DNA from: Breoghania sp037026715
GTDB taxonomy: Bacteria > Pseudomonadota > Alphaproteobacteria > Rhizobiales > Stappiaceae
Reading direction: 5' to 3'
Assembly (NCBI RefSeq): GCF_037026715.1
Contig: NZ_JBANCG010000015.1
Span: 10,200-74,199 of the forward strand
Length of the DNA stretch: 64,000 nucleotides
Shown here: positions 7,844 through 17,227 of the stretch, one piece after another
How the letters are laid out: each line of letters opens with the position of its first letter
How positions within the stretch are numbered: position 1 is the first letter of the stretch
The notes under the pieces: model-generated
The model's database searches: none
What the model was told of the DNA's origin: nothing
The model's input: only the letters and a program-made list of their open reading frames with translations
Made by a program: the position numbers and the translations under genes

Positions 7844-8647
7844 ATGCCGATTACGTCAACGTCACTCGAACGTATCTATTTGCTTTGGGACGACCTGGCC
7901 GACTGCGACGTCGGTGCCATCCATGCCTCGCGCCGGTTCCTGCTCGAGACGGTCTGCGGCCTGATCGACGCGCAGAACGCGGACTGGATCGGCTGCGTGC
8001 GGTTGAACTCGCCAAAGTCGCGCGATCCGATGAAGGGCTGGCGGCCGCGCACGCTCTTCACCCTGACCCCCTGCGACCACACCAAAGGGGCCATCGGCGT
8101 GGCTTTCGAGGAAATGGACAAGGGCGAACCAGACATCACCACCATGCGCAACGTGGAGCTGGCCGGGACTTTCCGGGTGCTCAGCCTGAAGCAGCTGGCC
8201 ACCCCGGAGTGGTTCGAAGGGCCCTCCTACCAGAACTACTACAAGGCGCTCGACCGTCAGGATTCCCTCTGGGCCGGCATCCCGATCAACGAGGATGCGG
8301 AAATCCAGATCGGCTTTCATCGCAGCTTCGCCCGTGAGCCCTTTACTGCGGACGATCAGGAAATCGTATCGCACGCGCTGCGCGGCATTCGCTGGTTTTT
8401 CAAGCATCAGATGCTTGGAGAAGGCGTCGGCGTGGCAAGCGCCCCGCTGACCCCCGTTGAGCAACTGGTTCTGCAAGGCCTGCTGCTCGGCCTGACGGAA
8501 AAACAGATCGCCGAACAGAACAACCAAAGTCCCCACACCACCCACGACCACGTGAAGCGGATCTTCCGCAAATATGGCGTTTCCAGCCGCTCGGCACTCA
8601 TGGCCCTTTGGCTCGGCAAAGGCTTGGTTTCAAACAATAACCCCTAA
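7844..8647 (+). CDS. LuxR-type HTH transcriptional regulator
   Basis: This 267-residue protein ends in a LuxR-type HTH at about residues 203-262 (LTEKQIAEQNNQSPHTTHDHV). The first 190 residues form a sensor-like region that resembles a GAF-type fold more than the autoinducer-binding domain of TraR/LuxR, since the usual Trp/Tyr/Asp pattern is not evident. No receiver domain or luxI-type synthase is present. The gene lies 102 bases before the large autotransporter on the same strand and is probably its regulator. Signal and targets are unknown. Confidence 0.82.
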   Translation: MPITSTSLERIYLLWDDLADCDVGAIHASRRFLLETVCGLIDAQNADWIGCVRLNSPKSRDPMKGWRPRTLFTLTPCDHTKGAIGVAFEEMDKGEPDITTMRNVELAGTFRVLSLKQLATPEWFEGPSYQNYYKALDRQDSLWAGIPINEDAEIQIGFHRSFAREPFTADDQEIVSHALRGIRWFFKHQMLGEGVGVASAPLTPVEQLVLQGLLLGLTEKQIAEQNNQSPHTTHDHVKRIFRKYGVSSRSALMALWLGKGLVSNNNP

Positions 8648-8749
8648 ACAGGGGATAGCTCCTTCCCTCTCTGCCGCGTCAAAAGACGGCCAATGCCACA
8701 ACTTGCGCCGCGGGCAAGCCGCGCGCGGTGTCGCGCCGAGGGGGGATCC

Positions 8750-11700
8750 ATGGACACAACGAAAACAACGGCTCGCTGGGTTTGCGATACGGCAGGCTTG
8801 GCGCGATCGGGCGTCTCACGCAGGCTCAGAACCACTCTCCTGCTCGGCACCGCGCTCGTCGTTGCGACCGCCATGGGCCTCGGAACCGCTCAAGCCGGCG
8901 GTGGCCGGGGTGGCGATGGTGGACAAGGCCCAGCCGGCGGTCTCTCCATCGTAGGGCGCGGCGGCGGCGGCGGTACAGCGGGAAACGGCGGAAGCAATGG
9001 GACCGCCGGCAGAGATAGCGCAGGCAATGGCGGTGGTGGTGGCGGCGGTGCCGGCGGCTTTGCAGGCGGAACCGGTGCCACGAGCGCTCCAGGAGGCCCC
9101 GGCGGTGATGGCGGCGCGGGGGGCGCGCATGGAGTGGTCATCTCCACCTCGGCAGTGATTGCAGGTGACAGGACGGGGCAAAACGGCGGCGATGGGGCCA
9201 ATGGCGGTGACAACGCAACATTCGGCGGCGGTGGCGGCGGCGGCGGCGGTGGCGAAGGTGGTCATGGCGTCGCCGTGACTGCTGCCGTGACTGTCACCAA
9301 CAGCTCCGTTATTACGGGTGGCGCGGGCGGTCAGGGTGGACTGGGCGGCGCCCATGGGGCCTTTGGCACCAACGGATCCCGTGGCTATGGCGGCACGGGC
9401 GGAGCAGGCCTCTCCACGTCGGTGTCCGGCGTGTTTGTCACCAACAACACATCAGCCATCATCGCGGGCGGCAACGGCGGCGCAGGACGGGGGGATGCCG
9501 CGGGCGGCGCCGGTATTGTCGGGTCAGGGCTATCTATAGCCAACAACGGCACGATTTCCGGCGGGCTCTCCGGCACCAGCGGCACCCGCGCCAACGCCAT
9601 CGAATTCACCGGCGGCAGCAACCGTCTCGAGCTTGGGCCCGATTCCATACTGAACGGCGGCATTGCCGTCACCGGCAGCCTGGAGATCATCCAGTTCTAC
9701 GATGTTGACATCGCCAATACGATTTCCGGAAGCGGTTCGCTGGAGAAAAGCGGCACCGGCGCCCTGACGCTCAGCGGCACCAACACCTATACCGGCGGCA
9801 CGACGGTCAATGGCGGCAGGCTTACCGTTTCCTCCGATGCCAATCTCGGCGCGGCGAATGGGAGCGTAACGCTCGCCACCGGACTGTTGCAGATCACCGG
9901 GACCGGCTTCACCCAGTTGACCCGCGATCTCGCGGTCACCAATAACGCGGGGCTCGAGAACAAGGACGCCGATCTGGTGGTCTCAGGCGCGCTGTCGGGC
10001 ACGGGGACCTTGAACAAGTTCGGGGCAGGATCCCTCATCTACAATGGCGACGGCTCCAGCTTCAGCGGGTCCCTGAACATTGCAGGGGGCACGCTCGGCG
10101 GCTCCGGAACGATCGGCGGCACGGTTCGCATCCAGTCCGGGGCCACGCTTTCCGCCGGCAACAGCCCCGGCACCCTGAACGTTGGGGAACTGATCCTGTT
10201 CTCCGGCTCCACATCCGAGTTCGAATTGGGGACGGCGGGAACCGTCGGGGGGATCACGAATGATCTCGTCATCGTGGCCGGAAATCTGGTGCTTGGTGGC
10301 ACGCTCAACGCCACGGCCGGGTCTTCGGGCTACTACCAGCTGTTCCAGTATGGCGGAACGTTGTCGGGCAGCTACGGTACCGTCAATGTCAGTGGGGTGG
10401 CCAACGCAAACGGCGTGATCCAGACCGGCATCTCCGGTCAGGTCAACTTGGTCGTGCTCGCCGACGGGCAGGTGCTGCAGTTCTGGGACGGCGCGGACAC
10501 GATCGGCAACGGCACGGTCGATGGCGGCTCGGGCACATGGTCGACGAGCGGGACCAACTGGACGGGCCAGCCCGGCGAGGCCGGGATCAACGGTTCGTTC
10601 GTGGGCGCAGTCGCGGTCTTCGCAGGCACGGCCGGCACGGTCACGGTCGACGGCACGCAGTCGGTCGACACGCTGCAGTTCAAGACCGACGGCTATACGC
10701 TGTCCGGCGGCACGCTGAACCTCGCGCCCGCCTCCGGCACGACCGCCTTCCTCAATGTCGACGGCAACCTTGGGGCCACCATCGGCTCGACGCTGACGGC
10801 CGCGGCCGGCATCGGTCTGGAAAAGACCGGCGCAGGCAATGCCTTCCTGTCGGGCGACAGTTCCGGCTTTGCCGGCGACGTGCTGGTCTCCGGAGGCGCT
10901 CTCTTCGTCAACGGCACGCTCGGCAATGGCACCAACCGCTTCGACGTGAGCGGCGCGAGCATCGCCGGGCTGGCCGGTGGCGGCACTGTCGCCGGCAACG
11001 TCTTCGTCGGCACCAATGGCATTCTGGCGGGATATGGCGGCACGCCGGACAATATTTCGCCCGCAACGCTCACCGTCACCGGCAACGTGGACTTCTCGGC
11101 CGGCGGCGCGCTCTACGCGCTGGTGGACTTCGACACGGACACCCACTCCCAGGTCAAGGTCAACGGCACGGCGTCGCTGGCGGGAACCGTCAATGTCACC
11201 ACCACCGGCACGGCGCCCAATCTCTCGACCGTCACGATCCTGACCGCCGACGGCGGGCGGACCGGCGAGTTCGACGCCGTCACCGACAACTACGCCTATC
11301 TGGACGCGGCCCTGAGCTACACGGCGACCACGGTCGACCTGACCCTGACGCGCAACGACGTCGTCCTGTCAGATGTTGCCAAAACCCCGAACCAGAAGGC
11401 CGTCGCCAGGTCGCTCCAAGGCACGCCCATCACCAATCCGCTGGTCCAGCAGATCCTCGGTCTGTCGGAGGATGGTTCCCGCGCCGCCTTTGACCGGCTG
11501 TCGGGCGAAGCGGTCGCCTCCATGCAGGGCAGCATGACGCAGGAGGCCAATCTCGTCGGCACGACCATCTTCACCCGCATCAACCAGGCCTTCGACGAGG
11601 GCGGCCCGACGCCGACCCCCGGGGTCGCGATCGCGACCCACGGCGCCCCGGACGGCCTTGGCGGCGACGCCTACACGATCTGGATGCGGGCCTACGGATC

Positions 11701-12505
11701 GCTTGGATCCACCGGCTCAACCGCGAACACCGCGGGCCTCGACCGCTCGGCCGGGGGCGGCATGTTCGGTGCTGACGCCCAGCTTGGCCTGGCGCGTCTC
11801 GGCGCCTTCGTCGGCTACCAGTCGTCCGATTACGAGGTCAGCGCGCGGGGATCGTCCAGCAAGGCCGACAGCTACCGCATCGGCGCCTATGCCGGCACGA
11901 GGCTCGGCGGCTTCCGCCTGTCCGGTGGTGCGGCCTACACCTGGCATGACATCGACACGACCCGCAATGTGGTCGTCGGAGCGCTGGGCGAGCGGCTGAC
12001 GGGCTCGACCCATGCCGGAACGGCGCAGGCCTTCGGCGAGATCGGCTATGCCTTCCGCCTGCAGGGCGCGACCAACTGGCTGCAGCTCGAGCCTTTCGCA
12101 GGGTTGAACTATGTCTCCACCGATCTCGACGGCTATGCCGAAAGCGGCGGCGCCTCGGCGCTGACGGTGAGCGGCTCGACCAATGACGTGACCTTCACGA
12201 CGCTCGGCGTGCGAACTTCGTCGGAGTTCACCCTGCCTGGTGATGGCCGTCTGGCGCGGGTTTCCGCCATGGCGGGTTGGCGGCACGGGTTCGGCGATCT
12301 CACTCCGACCTCGACTAACCGGCTTGCCGGCGGCGCGGCCTTCACCGTCGAGGGCGCACCGATCGCCGAGGACGTCGCGGTGCTCGGCGCCGGCCTGTCG
12401 CTGGACATCACCGACCAAGCCAGGCTCGGGCTCGACTATTCAGGCCAGTTCGGAGAGCGGGCCGCCGAGCATTCCGGCTCAGCGCGCTTGAGCTTCCGGT
12501 TCTGA
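8750..12505 (+). CDS. Glycine-rich autotransporter (type V secretion) outer-membrane protein
   Basis: This 1251-residue protein has a long signal region (hydrophobic stretch TTLLLGTALVVATAMGLG, cleavage near AQA-GGG). A passenger begins with about 150 residues dominated by Gly runs (about 46-200). A beta-helix region follows, with autotransporter repeats such as SGTNTYTGGTTVNGGRLTV at about 342-362. The last 280 residues (from about 973) form an autotransporter beta-barrel ending in RLSFRF with the terminal Phe needed by the BAM machinery. The ATG at 8750 follows a GAGGGGGG ribosome-binding site; an upstream in-frame start would add a basic, unlikely leader. Likely role: surface adhesion or cell-cell contact. 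The upstream LuxR regulator probably controls it. Confidence 0.92.
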   Translation: MDTTKTTARWVCDTAGLARSGVSRRLRTTLLLGTALVVATAMGLGTAQAGGGRGGDGGQGPAGGLSIVGRGGGGGTAGNGGSNGTAGRDSAGNGGGGGGGAGGFAGGTGATSAPGGPGGDGGAGGAHGVVISTSAVIAGDRTGQNGGDGANGGDNATFGGGGGGGGGGEGGHGVAVTAAVTVTNSSVITGGAGGQGGLGGAHGAFGTNGSRGYGGTGGAGLSTSVSGVFVTNNTSAIIAGGNGGAGRGDAAGGAGIVGSGLSIANNGTISGGLSGTSGTRANAIEFTGGSNRLELGPDSILNGGIAVTGSLEIIQFYDVDIANTISGSGSLEKSGTGALTLSGTNTYTGGTTVNGGRLTVSSDANLGAANGSVTLATGLLQITGTGFTQLTRDLAVTNNAGLENKDADLVVSGALSGTGTLNKFGAGSLIYNGDGSSFSGSLNIAGGTLGGSGTIGGTVRIQSGATLSAGNSPGTLNVGELILFSGSTSEFELGTAGTVGGITNDLVIVAGNLVLGGTLNATAGSSGYYQLFQYGGTLSGSYGTVNVSGVANANGVIQTGISGQVNLVVLADGQVLQFWDGADTIGNGTVDGGSGTWSTSGTNWTGQPGEAGINGSFVGAVAVFAGTAGTVTVDGTQSVDTLQFKTDGYTLSGGTLNLAPASGTTAFLNVDGNLGATIGSTLTAAAGIGLEKTGAGNAFLSGDSSGFAGDVLVSGGALFVNGTLGNGTNRFDVSGASIAGLAGGGTVAGNVFVGTNGILAGYGGTPDNISPATLTVTGNVDFSAGGALYALVDFDTDTHSQVKVNGTASLAGTVNVTTTGTAPNLSTVTILTADGGRTGEFDAVTDNYAYLDAALSYTATTVDLTLTRNDVVLSDVAKTPNQKAVARSLQGTPITNPLVQQILGLSEDGSRAAFDRLSGEAVASMQGSMTQEANLVGTTIFTRINQAFDEGGPTPTPGVAIATHGAPDGLGGDAYTIWMRAYGSLGSTGSTANTAGLDRSAGGGMFGADAQLGLARLGAFVGYQSSDYEVSARGSSSKADSYRIGAYAGTRLGGFRLSGGAAYTWHDIDTTRNVVVGALGERLTGSTHAGTAQAFGEIGYAFRLQGATNWLQLEPFAGLNYVSTDLDGYAESGGASALTVSGSTNDVTFTTLGVRTSSEFTLPGDGRLARVSAMAGWRHGFGDLTPTSTNRLAGGAAFTVEGAPIAEDVAVLGAGLSLDITDQARLGLDYSGQFGERAAEHSGSARLSFRF

Positions 12506-12534
12506 GAGGAAGCTGGCCCGGAAATGGTATCGGG

Positions 12535-12632
12535 TCATGCGCATCCATACCCCTCACGCCCATGCGTCATCACCAGCACAACCGGCCCGGCTCGATTAGC
12601 CGGAAGCTCTGCAGCGGATCGATCTCACGCAT
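12535..12632 (-). pseudogene. Remnant of a flavin reductase-like gene (5' end only, frameshifted)
   Basis: From an ATG at 12632, preceded by GGGGAG, the minus strand reads MREIDPLQSFRLIEPG and then goes out of frame. Moving the frame by one base in the GGGCCGG stretch continues it as PVVLVMTHGREGYGCA and then a stop. RLLEPGPVVLVTT-like text is the typical N-terminus of flavin reductase-like/FMN-binding proteins. Only about 32 codons survive out of the usual 180-200. It lies 36 bases after the SDR gene on the same strand, so an SDR-flavoprotein operon has probably lost its second gene. Recognition rests on a short motif. Confidence 0.5.
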
Positions 12633-12668
12633 GGCCCCACTCCCCGGCGAGCCGGCGGCGATGAGGGC

Positions 12669-13415
12669 TCACCAGCCCTGTTCGGTCGGCATGATGAACA
12701 TTTCCGACATGTCCATCCGCTCGGGCGCCTTGAGCGCGAAGAGGATGGCGTCGGCGATGTCCTCGCCTTCCAGATAGGTCATTCTGGCGGCGAGATCGTC
12801 CATCTGCTTGCGGTATCCGGGATCGCTGATCTGCTCGTAAAGCTCGGATTTGACCGCACCCGGCTGAATGCTGGTGACGCGGATATTGTGCTTGGGGGCG
12901 AGTTCCATGCGCATTCCGTCCGACAGGGCGGCCACCGCGGCTTTGGTCGCGCAATAGATGGACAGGCCGGCAAACACCTTGCGTCCCGCGATCGAGGACA
13001 TGTTGAACACATGACCCGATTTCTGCTTGATCATCTGTGGCAGGACGGCAGCCGAGACATTGAGAACGCCCGAGATATTCACATCGACCATTCGCTGCCA
13101 TTCATCGGTCCTGAAGCTGTCGATGTCAGAAAGCGGCATTAGTCCGGCATTGTTCACCAGCACGTCGATCCGCCCGTGGGCCGCGATCAGTGCCTCCGCG
13201 GCCCGCTTGCACGAGGCCGGGTCCGTCACGTCGGTTTCAAGCGCGATGGCCTGACCGCCGCCTTCTGCGATTTCCGCGACAAGCGCATCGAGTCTGTCGC
13301 GCCGGCGTGCGGCAAGTCCGACATTGATGCCCTCTGCAGCAAGTTTGCGCGCGGTTGCAGCACCGATGCCGCTGGATGCACCGGTGACGAGGGCGACTTT
13401 GTTCCTGATATCCAT
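12669..13415 (-). CDS. Short-chain dehydrogenase/reductase (SDR)
   Basis: This 248-residue protein is a classical SDR. It shows the cofactor motif TGASSGIG at 11-18, NNAG at 88-91, Asn113, Ser141, and the catalytic pair Tyr154 and Lys158 (YCATK). Basic residues after the second beta strand (AARRRDR) favour NADP(H). Proteins of this cluster are often called clavaldehyde dehydrogenase-like or SDR oxidoreductase, and the substrate is not predictable. It is preceded on the same strand by an AraC-type regulator 115 bases upstream, which may control it, and followed by a decayed flavin-reductase fragment. Confidence 0.9.
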   Translation of the reverse strand: MDIRNKVALVTGASSGIGAATARKLAAEGINVGLAARRRDRLDALVAEIAEGGGQAIALETDVTDPASCKRAAEALIAAHGRIDVLVNNAGLMPLSDIDSFRTDEWQRMVDVNISGVLNVSAAVLPQMIKQKSGHVFNMSSIAGRKVFAGLSIYCATKAAVAALSDGMRMELAPKHNIRVTSIQPGAVKSELYEQISDPGYRKQMDDLAARMTYLEGEDIADAILFALKAPERMDMSEMFIMPTEQGW

Positions 13416-13530
13416 TGCTCATTCTCCGTCTCTGGCCTCCAGGGCCGTGAAGGACGTGAGAAGATCTAGAGGCTTCGTCCCCGCCACGCGTTCGCGCCCT
13501 TGCGGAGACTGTCGCGATTTTGCGCAAACC

Positions 13531-14448
13531 TCACATGGCGCGATAGGCCGTTGGGCTCAGGCCGGTGTATTTCCGAAAAACCTGAGCGAAATGTCCGGGG
13601 CTGTCATAGCCAACGGACATGGAGATTTCGACGACCGGCAGCGCCGTTTCGCGAAGCAGCGATTTTGCCTTCTCGACCCGGCGCGCCATGAACCAGCGCG
13701 AGGGGGGCTGGCCTGTGGTGTTTCGAAAGGCGCGGCTGAAGTGGAACCGGCTCATGGCGCAGAGTTCTGCCAGGACGTCGAGGTCGAACGTCTCCGCCAG
13801 GTGCGCGTCCATGTGGCTCAGAACGCGGCGCAGCAGCCAGGCAGGCAATCTGGCCTCTCGGCGCCGCCACGCCGTGTCTTTTTGAGAAAAGTTGCGAAGC
13901 AGATGCACGCAGAGCCCGCTTGCCAGGCCTTGCACCAGACATGCATTTCCGTCCGGACCGCGCCGCAGCTCGTCCGCCAGCGTTGAAAGGATGCTTGCGA
14001 CAAGCGGATCCTCGCCTGCAGAGACATCCTGCAGCCGGACGGCCGGGAGTTTCAGCCCGAGCGATGTGGCCGCAGCCTCCATCAACGCATGGCCGGGATA
14101 GAGCTGCAACACATCGAACGGGCGATCATCCGACGTGTGCCAGCGCATGTGATAGGGTTCATCGGCATGGGTCAGGTAAAAGGCGCCCTCGCGGACCCTG
14201 GCGCCGATCCAGTCGCCATCCGGTTCACGTTCCTCCACGAACGCCTCGCCCGACAGGATGTAGACGACAAGCGGTTCTGCGACGGCCGGAACGAGAATGT
14301 CCTCTTCGCGTGCGGGGCGGGAAAAGATCTGGGCGTCGAGATTGCGCCACGCATCGCCGCTACCCTGAGCTATTTTTCTGCCAGGGAGGTAATTTTCCAG
14401 CCCCATGCCGGAGCTGCGGGCCAGGTTGGCATGCGTTTGCACGTTCAT
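13531..14448 (-). CDS. AraC-family transcriptional regulator
   Basis: This 305-residue regulator has an N-terminal cupin-like sensor domain (about 30-170, with LVVYILSGEAFVEE) and a C-terminal double HTH at about 205-305. The second HTH carries the AraC signature ISMSVGYDSPGHFAQVFRKY. It probably controls the SDR gene next downstream on the same strand. The inducer cannot be told from the sequence. The gene starts 218 bases beyond the 3' end of tRNA-Arg. Confidence 0.9.
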   Translation of the reverse strand: MNVQTHANLARSSGMGLENYLPGRKIAQGSGDAWRNLDAQIFSRPAREEDILVPAVAEPLVVYILSGEAFVEEREPDGDWIGARVREGAFYLTHADEPYHMRWHTSDDRPFDVLQLYPGHALMEAAATSLGLKLPAVRLQDVSAGEDPLVASILSTLADELRRGPDGNACLVQGLASGLCVHLLRNFSQKDTAWRRREARLPAWLLRRVLSHMDAHLAETFDLDVLAELCAMSRFHFSRAFRNTTGQPPSRWFMARRVEKAKSLLRETALPVVEISMSVGYDSPGHFAQVFRKYTGLSPTAYRAM

Positions 14449-14534
14449 TGTGAAGGCCCCAAGGGCAAAATGGAACGTTTCGCGGAAACATTGACCGGTG
14501 CTTCCGTCATCACGATGGGCCTGAAATGGTCACA

Positions 14535-14557
14535 GCACTATCGCGCAGCAATAGTGC
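14535..14557. promoter_or_regulatory. Inverted repeat between tRNA-Arg and the araC-type gene
   Basis: GCACTAT and ATAGTGC form a perfect 7-bp inverted repeat with a 9-base centre. It lies 87 bases before the AraC-type start and 109 bases after the tRNA. It could be an operator or a terminator for the tRNA transcript; no T-run follows. Confidence 0.3.
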
Positions 14558-14665
14558 CCAGTTTCATCCCGCATGGCCCGCTGCGCGAAAGCAGATCCGC
14601 GCGCGATCAAACGCGAGCCTGGCGCCAGGTATCCAGGCATTTGGAAGGTCTCTTCGGGAAGAAAA

Positions 14666-14742
<77 letters not shown>

Positions 14743-15091
14743 AGCTTTGCGCGGCGGTGACCCGCCGGCGGATATGCGTTGCATAGCTCAAACCAAAGCC
14801 GCAGGCAACCGGATAGACCGACGATCCCGCAACCATCGGTGCACACCCGTCAGGCCAGCCCTGCGGCGTCGCCGTTCCGTCCGATGCCATGCGCGCCGCG
14901 TCGCCCGAAATCCGGCCCTGAAACGCTTCCAGGTGCGTCTGGACGAGGGTATCGCGCGTGACGGTGCCGGGCGTCCGGAAGGTGTTCCTCAGGTCGGCGA
15001 CGCATTCGCAAAGCCCGCCGCCGGCCGGCGATCGATCCGGACAAAGCCCATGTTCGATCGGCCGCAGCGGGTCTCGTCGGGGGAGAGCGTT
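14743..15091. other. Gap between tRNA-Arg and the PAS protein
   Basis: About 350 bases with ordinary GC. Short open frames here are rich in Arg and Pro, as expected of GC-rich non-coding sequence, and none looks like a gene. It should hold the tRNA promoter near 14743-14790. Nothing else was recognised. Confidence 0.45.
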
Positions 15092-16387
15092 CTAGAAATC
15101 GAGATGGTCGACGACGCGGCTCAGCAGTCCCTTTTTCGGGCCGCCGTTGCCGCGCGGCGTCTTCTGGCGGGGCTGGTCGGATTTGGCGTCGTGGAACTCC
15201 AGAACCAGGAACGAGCGGCCGTCATCGGAAAACTCGCTCGCCTTCACCCGGTAGTTCTGCGCGCCGCCCAGCAGGCTGCGCACCGGGCACACGAGGCCGG
15301 CCTCGCTGCCATCGGCCTCGATGTCCTGCCTGATCTGGTTGAGGTCGGCAGCCCGCATCAGGATCTGGGTAATCGTGTCGTTGCCCACATGCTCGCGCCT
15401 GAGGCCGAACATGCGCAGCGCCGCCGCGTTCGCCGCCGCGATCACGTTGTCGTGCAGCGCGACGGCCATCGCCGGCGTCGGCAGCCGGTCGAAGACCGCG
15501 CCCATGTCCACCGCATCCGGATCGGTGACCTCGCCGGCAAAGATCATGCCCTGCTCGCCGGCGGTTCCGCCGAAACGGTGGCAGCGGAAGGTCAGCGTCA
15601 CCATCGAATTGTCGGCAAGCTGAAAGCGCTGCTGGGCCTTCTGCACGTCCTTGGTGTTGTCCATCAGCGTGGCGATGGTGGAGACGAAGCTCTTGCCCAG
15701 CACGTTTCCCGAGGCGCGGATGTGGCGTGCCACCACCATGCGCTCGTCGGTGATGTGGAAGGTGCGCAGGAATTCCGGGTTGGCGGAGCGGATCAGCCCA
15801 TTCTCGTCGAGCAGCAGGATCGCGGAGGGCGACGTCGTCGTCAGCCGGCTCAGCAGCGTCAGCGCATCGTTGAGCGCGACCTCCCGCCCCACATCCTCCT
15901 CGCAATTTCGGAAAATGCCGCGTACCAGCGGCGTGCCGTCCTTCGATTCCGATCGGATCGCCGCGCTTTCGATATGGGTCGCGATGCCGGCCCGGTTCAT
16001 CACCGTGAAGCGCACCGGCCCGTGATGTCCGTCGCGCAGGGCCGATTCGTAGTGGCGCAGCAGGTTGGCGCGGTCCTCCTCGGCATAACGGGAAACCACA
16101 TCGCCCAGCCGCTCGGTCGATTGCGGACGGCTCTCCCCCGGCGTTTCGGCGAAAATGCGCTGCCAGGTGATCGTGTTCCGGCGCGGGTCGTAGATCCAGG
16201 TCGCCACGCGCAGGATCGAAAGCAGACCGTCGAAAGCGGGGTCGGCGGCGAATGCCGTGTCGCCAGGTCGCGCCTTCCGGTTCGCAGGCGATGCCGCGTC
16301 CGCACCGGTTGGCGCCGGTTTCGCCTTGCGTTGGATTGCTTCGACCATATGCCCCTTGACCACGCCTGTTGCGCGCTTTTCGGTCAT
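15092..16387 (-). CDS. PAS-domain protein without an output domain
   Basis: This 431-residue cytoplasmic protein appears to hold three PAS-like segments (about 55-165, 185-300 and 300-400). The middle one has SPSAILLLDENGLIRSANPE and the last one PTPAMAVALHDNVIAAANAA, both typical PAS openings. No histidine kinase, GGDEF, EAL or HTH domain follows. The C-terminus ends in a basic tail of about 25 residues. It probably senses a signal and acts by protein contact. It is divergent from mmcB. The start could also be the second Met, 13 residues in. Confidence 0.7.
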   Translation of the reverse strand: MTEKRATGVVKGHMVEAIQRKAKPAPTGADAASPANRKARPGDTAFAADPAFDGLLSILRVATWIYDPRRNTITWQRIFAETPGESRPQSTERLGDVVSRYAEEDRANLLRHYESALRDGHHGPVRFTVMNRAGIATHIESAAIRSESKDGTPLVRGIFRNCEEDVGREVALNDALTLLSRLTTTSPSAILLLDENGLIRSANPEFLRTFHITDERMVVARHIRASGNVLGKSFVSTIATLMDNTKDVQKAQQRFQLADNSMVTLTFRCHRFGGTAGEQGMIFAGEVTDPDAVDMGAVFDRLPTPAMAVALHDNVIAAANAAALRMFGLRREHVGNDTITQILMRAADLNQIRQDIEADGSEAGLVCPVRSLLGGAQNYRVKASEFSDDGRSFLVLEFHDAKSDQPRQKTPRGNGGPKKGLLSRVVDHLDF

Positions 16388-16723
16388 CCGCTCGTCACTC
16401 GTCTCTCGTGTAACCGCGGAGCACTTAACATTCCGTTGTTTTTATCGGTTTCATTTGCCGTATTGCGCTTTTGAAATAAGGGTATAAACCATTGTTATTT
16501 ATTGCTTTATTCCCATCCGCGAAACGTTGCGAAACCGGGTCCGGCGGCCTGCTGGATCAAGAAGCGCCCGCCGCGTGGCCGTGCTTTCTGCCGGGGTTAC
16601 AATGCCGGCTTGCCCCGCGCCGTCGCCCGTTCGTGCCGGCCCCTGGAAATCCGAAATCCGGTGGTCTTGATTTCGTCGAACATAGCAAGAACAATGTGGC
16701 ATCTTCGAGGTACGGGAGCGTTC
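16388..16723. other. Divergent promoter region between the PAS gene and mmcB
   Basis: About 335 bases. The stretch 16430-16515 is strikingly A/T-rich for this genome and is the best place for the divergent promoters. The half nearer mmcB returns to high GC and could encode an in-frame N-terminal extension of mmcB, but without any recognisable content. Confidence 0.45.
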
Positions 16724-17227
16724 ATGAACGTCTTCGAACAATCCATCGCCGCCGGGCTGATCGACGGCCGCCAGTCGGAGGCCGCGCTGATGGTCCGGCG
16801 CGGGGTCTCGCGTCTGATGCGCCGCTCCGGCGCGGCTTGCGTGGTGGAATTCACGCTGCCGTCGGGCCGCCGCGCCGATATCGTCGCGGTGGGGGCCAAG
16901 GGCGAGATCTGGATCGTGGAAGTGAAATCCTCGATCGCCGATTTCCGGGCCGATTCGAAATGGCCGGACTACCGGGCCTGGTGCGACCGGTTCTTTTTCG
17001 CCACCCATCCCGACGTGCCGGCGGAGATCTTTCCCGAGGAGGCGGGGCTGATGATGTCGGACGGCTTCGGCGCCGACGTGCTGCGCCCGGCACCCGATCA
17101 TCCGCTTGCCGCGGCTAGGCGCAAGGCGATGACGCTCAGGCTCGCCCAGTGCGCGGCCAACCGGTTGCACGATCTGATGGATCCGGCCATGGGCGGCGGC
17201 GAGGCCGGCAGCGGTTTCGGTTTGTGA
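16724..17227 (+). CDS. mmcB: MmcB-family DNA repair nuclease
   Basis: This 167-residue protein matches the MmcB family, first described in Caulobacter as part of the mitomycin C damage response. It has a PD-(D/E)XK nuclease core: Glu42, Asp52 (RRADIVAV) and Glu66-x-Lys68 (WIVEVKSSIADF). A conserved DYRAWCDRFFFA segment follows at 82-93. The ATG at 16724 has a GGGAG ribosome-binding site. The in-frame extension upstream lacks homology. Alphaproteobacterial MmcB acts with the ImuAB/DnaE2 or other repair systems; none is nearby. Confidence 0.85.
   Translation: MNVFEQSIAAGLIDGRQSEAALMVRRGVSRLMRRSGAACVVEFTLPSGRRADIVAVGAKGEIWIVEVKSSIADFRADSKWPDYRAWCDRFFFATHPDVPAEIFPEEAGLMMSDGFGADVLRPAPDHPLAAARRKAMTLRLAQCAANRLHDLMDPAMGGGEAGSGFGL

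Noticed and set aside
9983..11146. Minus-strand open frames opposite the autotransporter passenger
   Set aside because: They are shadows of the repetitive, GC-rich passenger and have no start signals or domains of their own.
12505..14448. Possible genomic island linked to tRNA-Arg (integration at a tRNA)
   Set aside because: No integrase, no direct repeat of the tRNA 3' end and no clear change in base composition were seen on either side.
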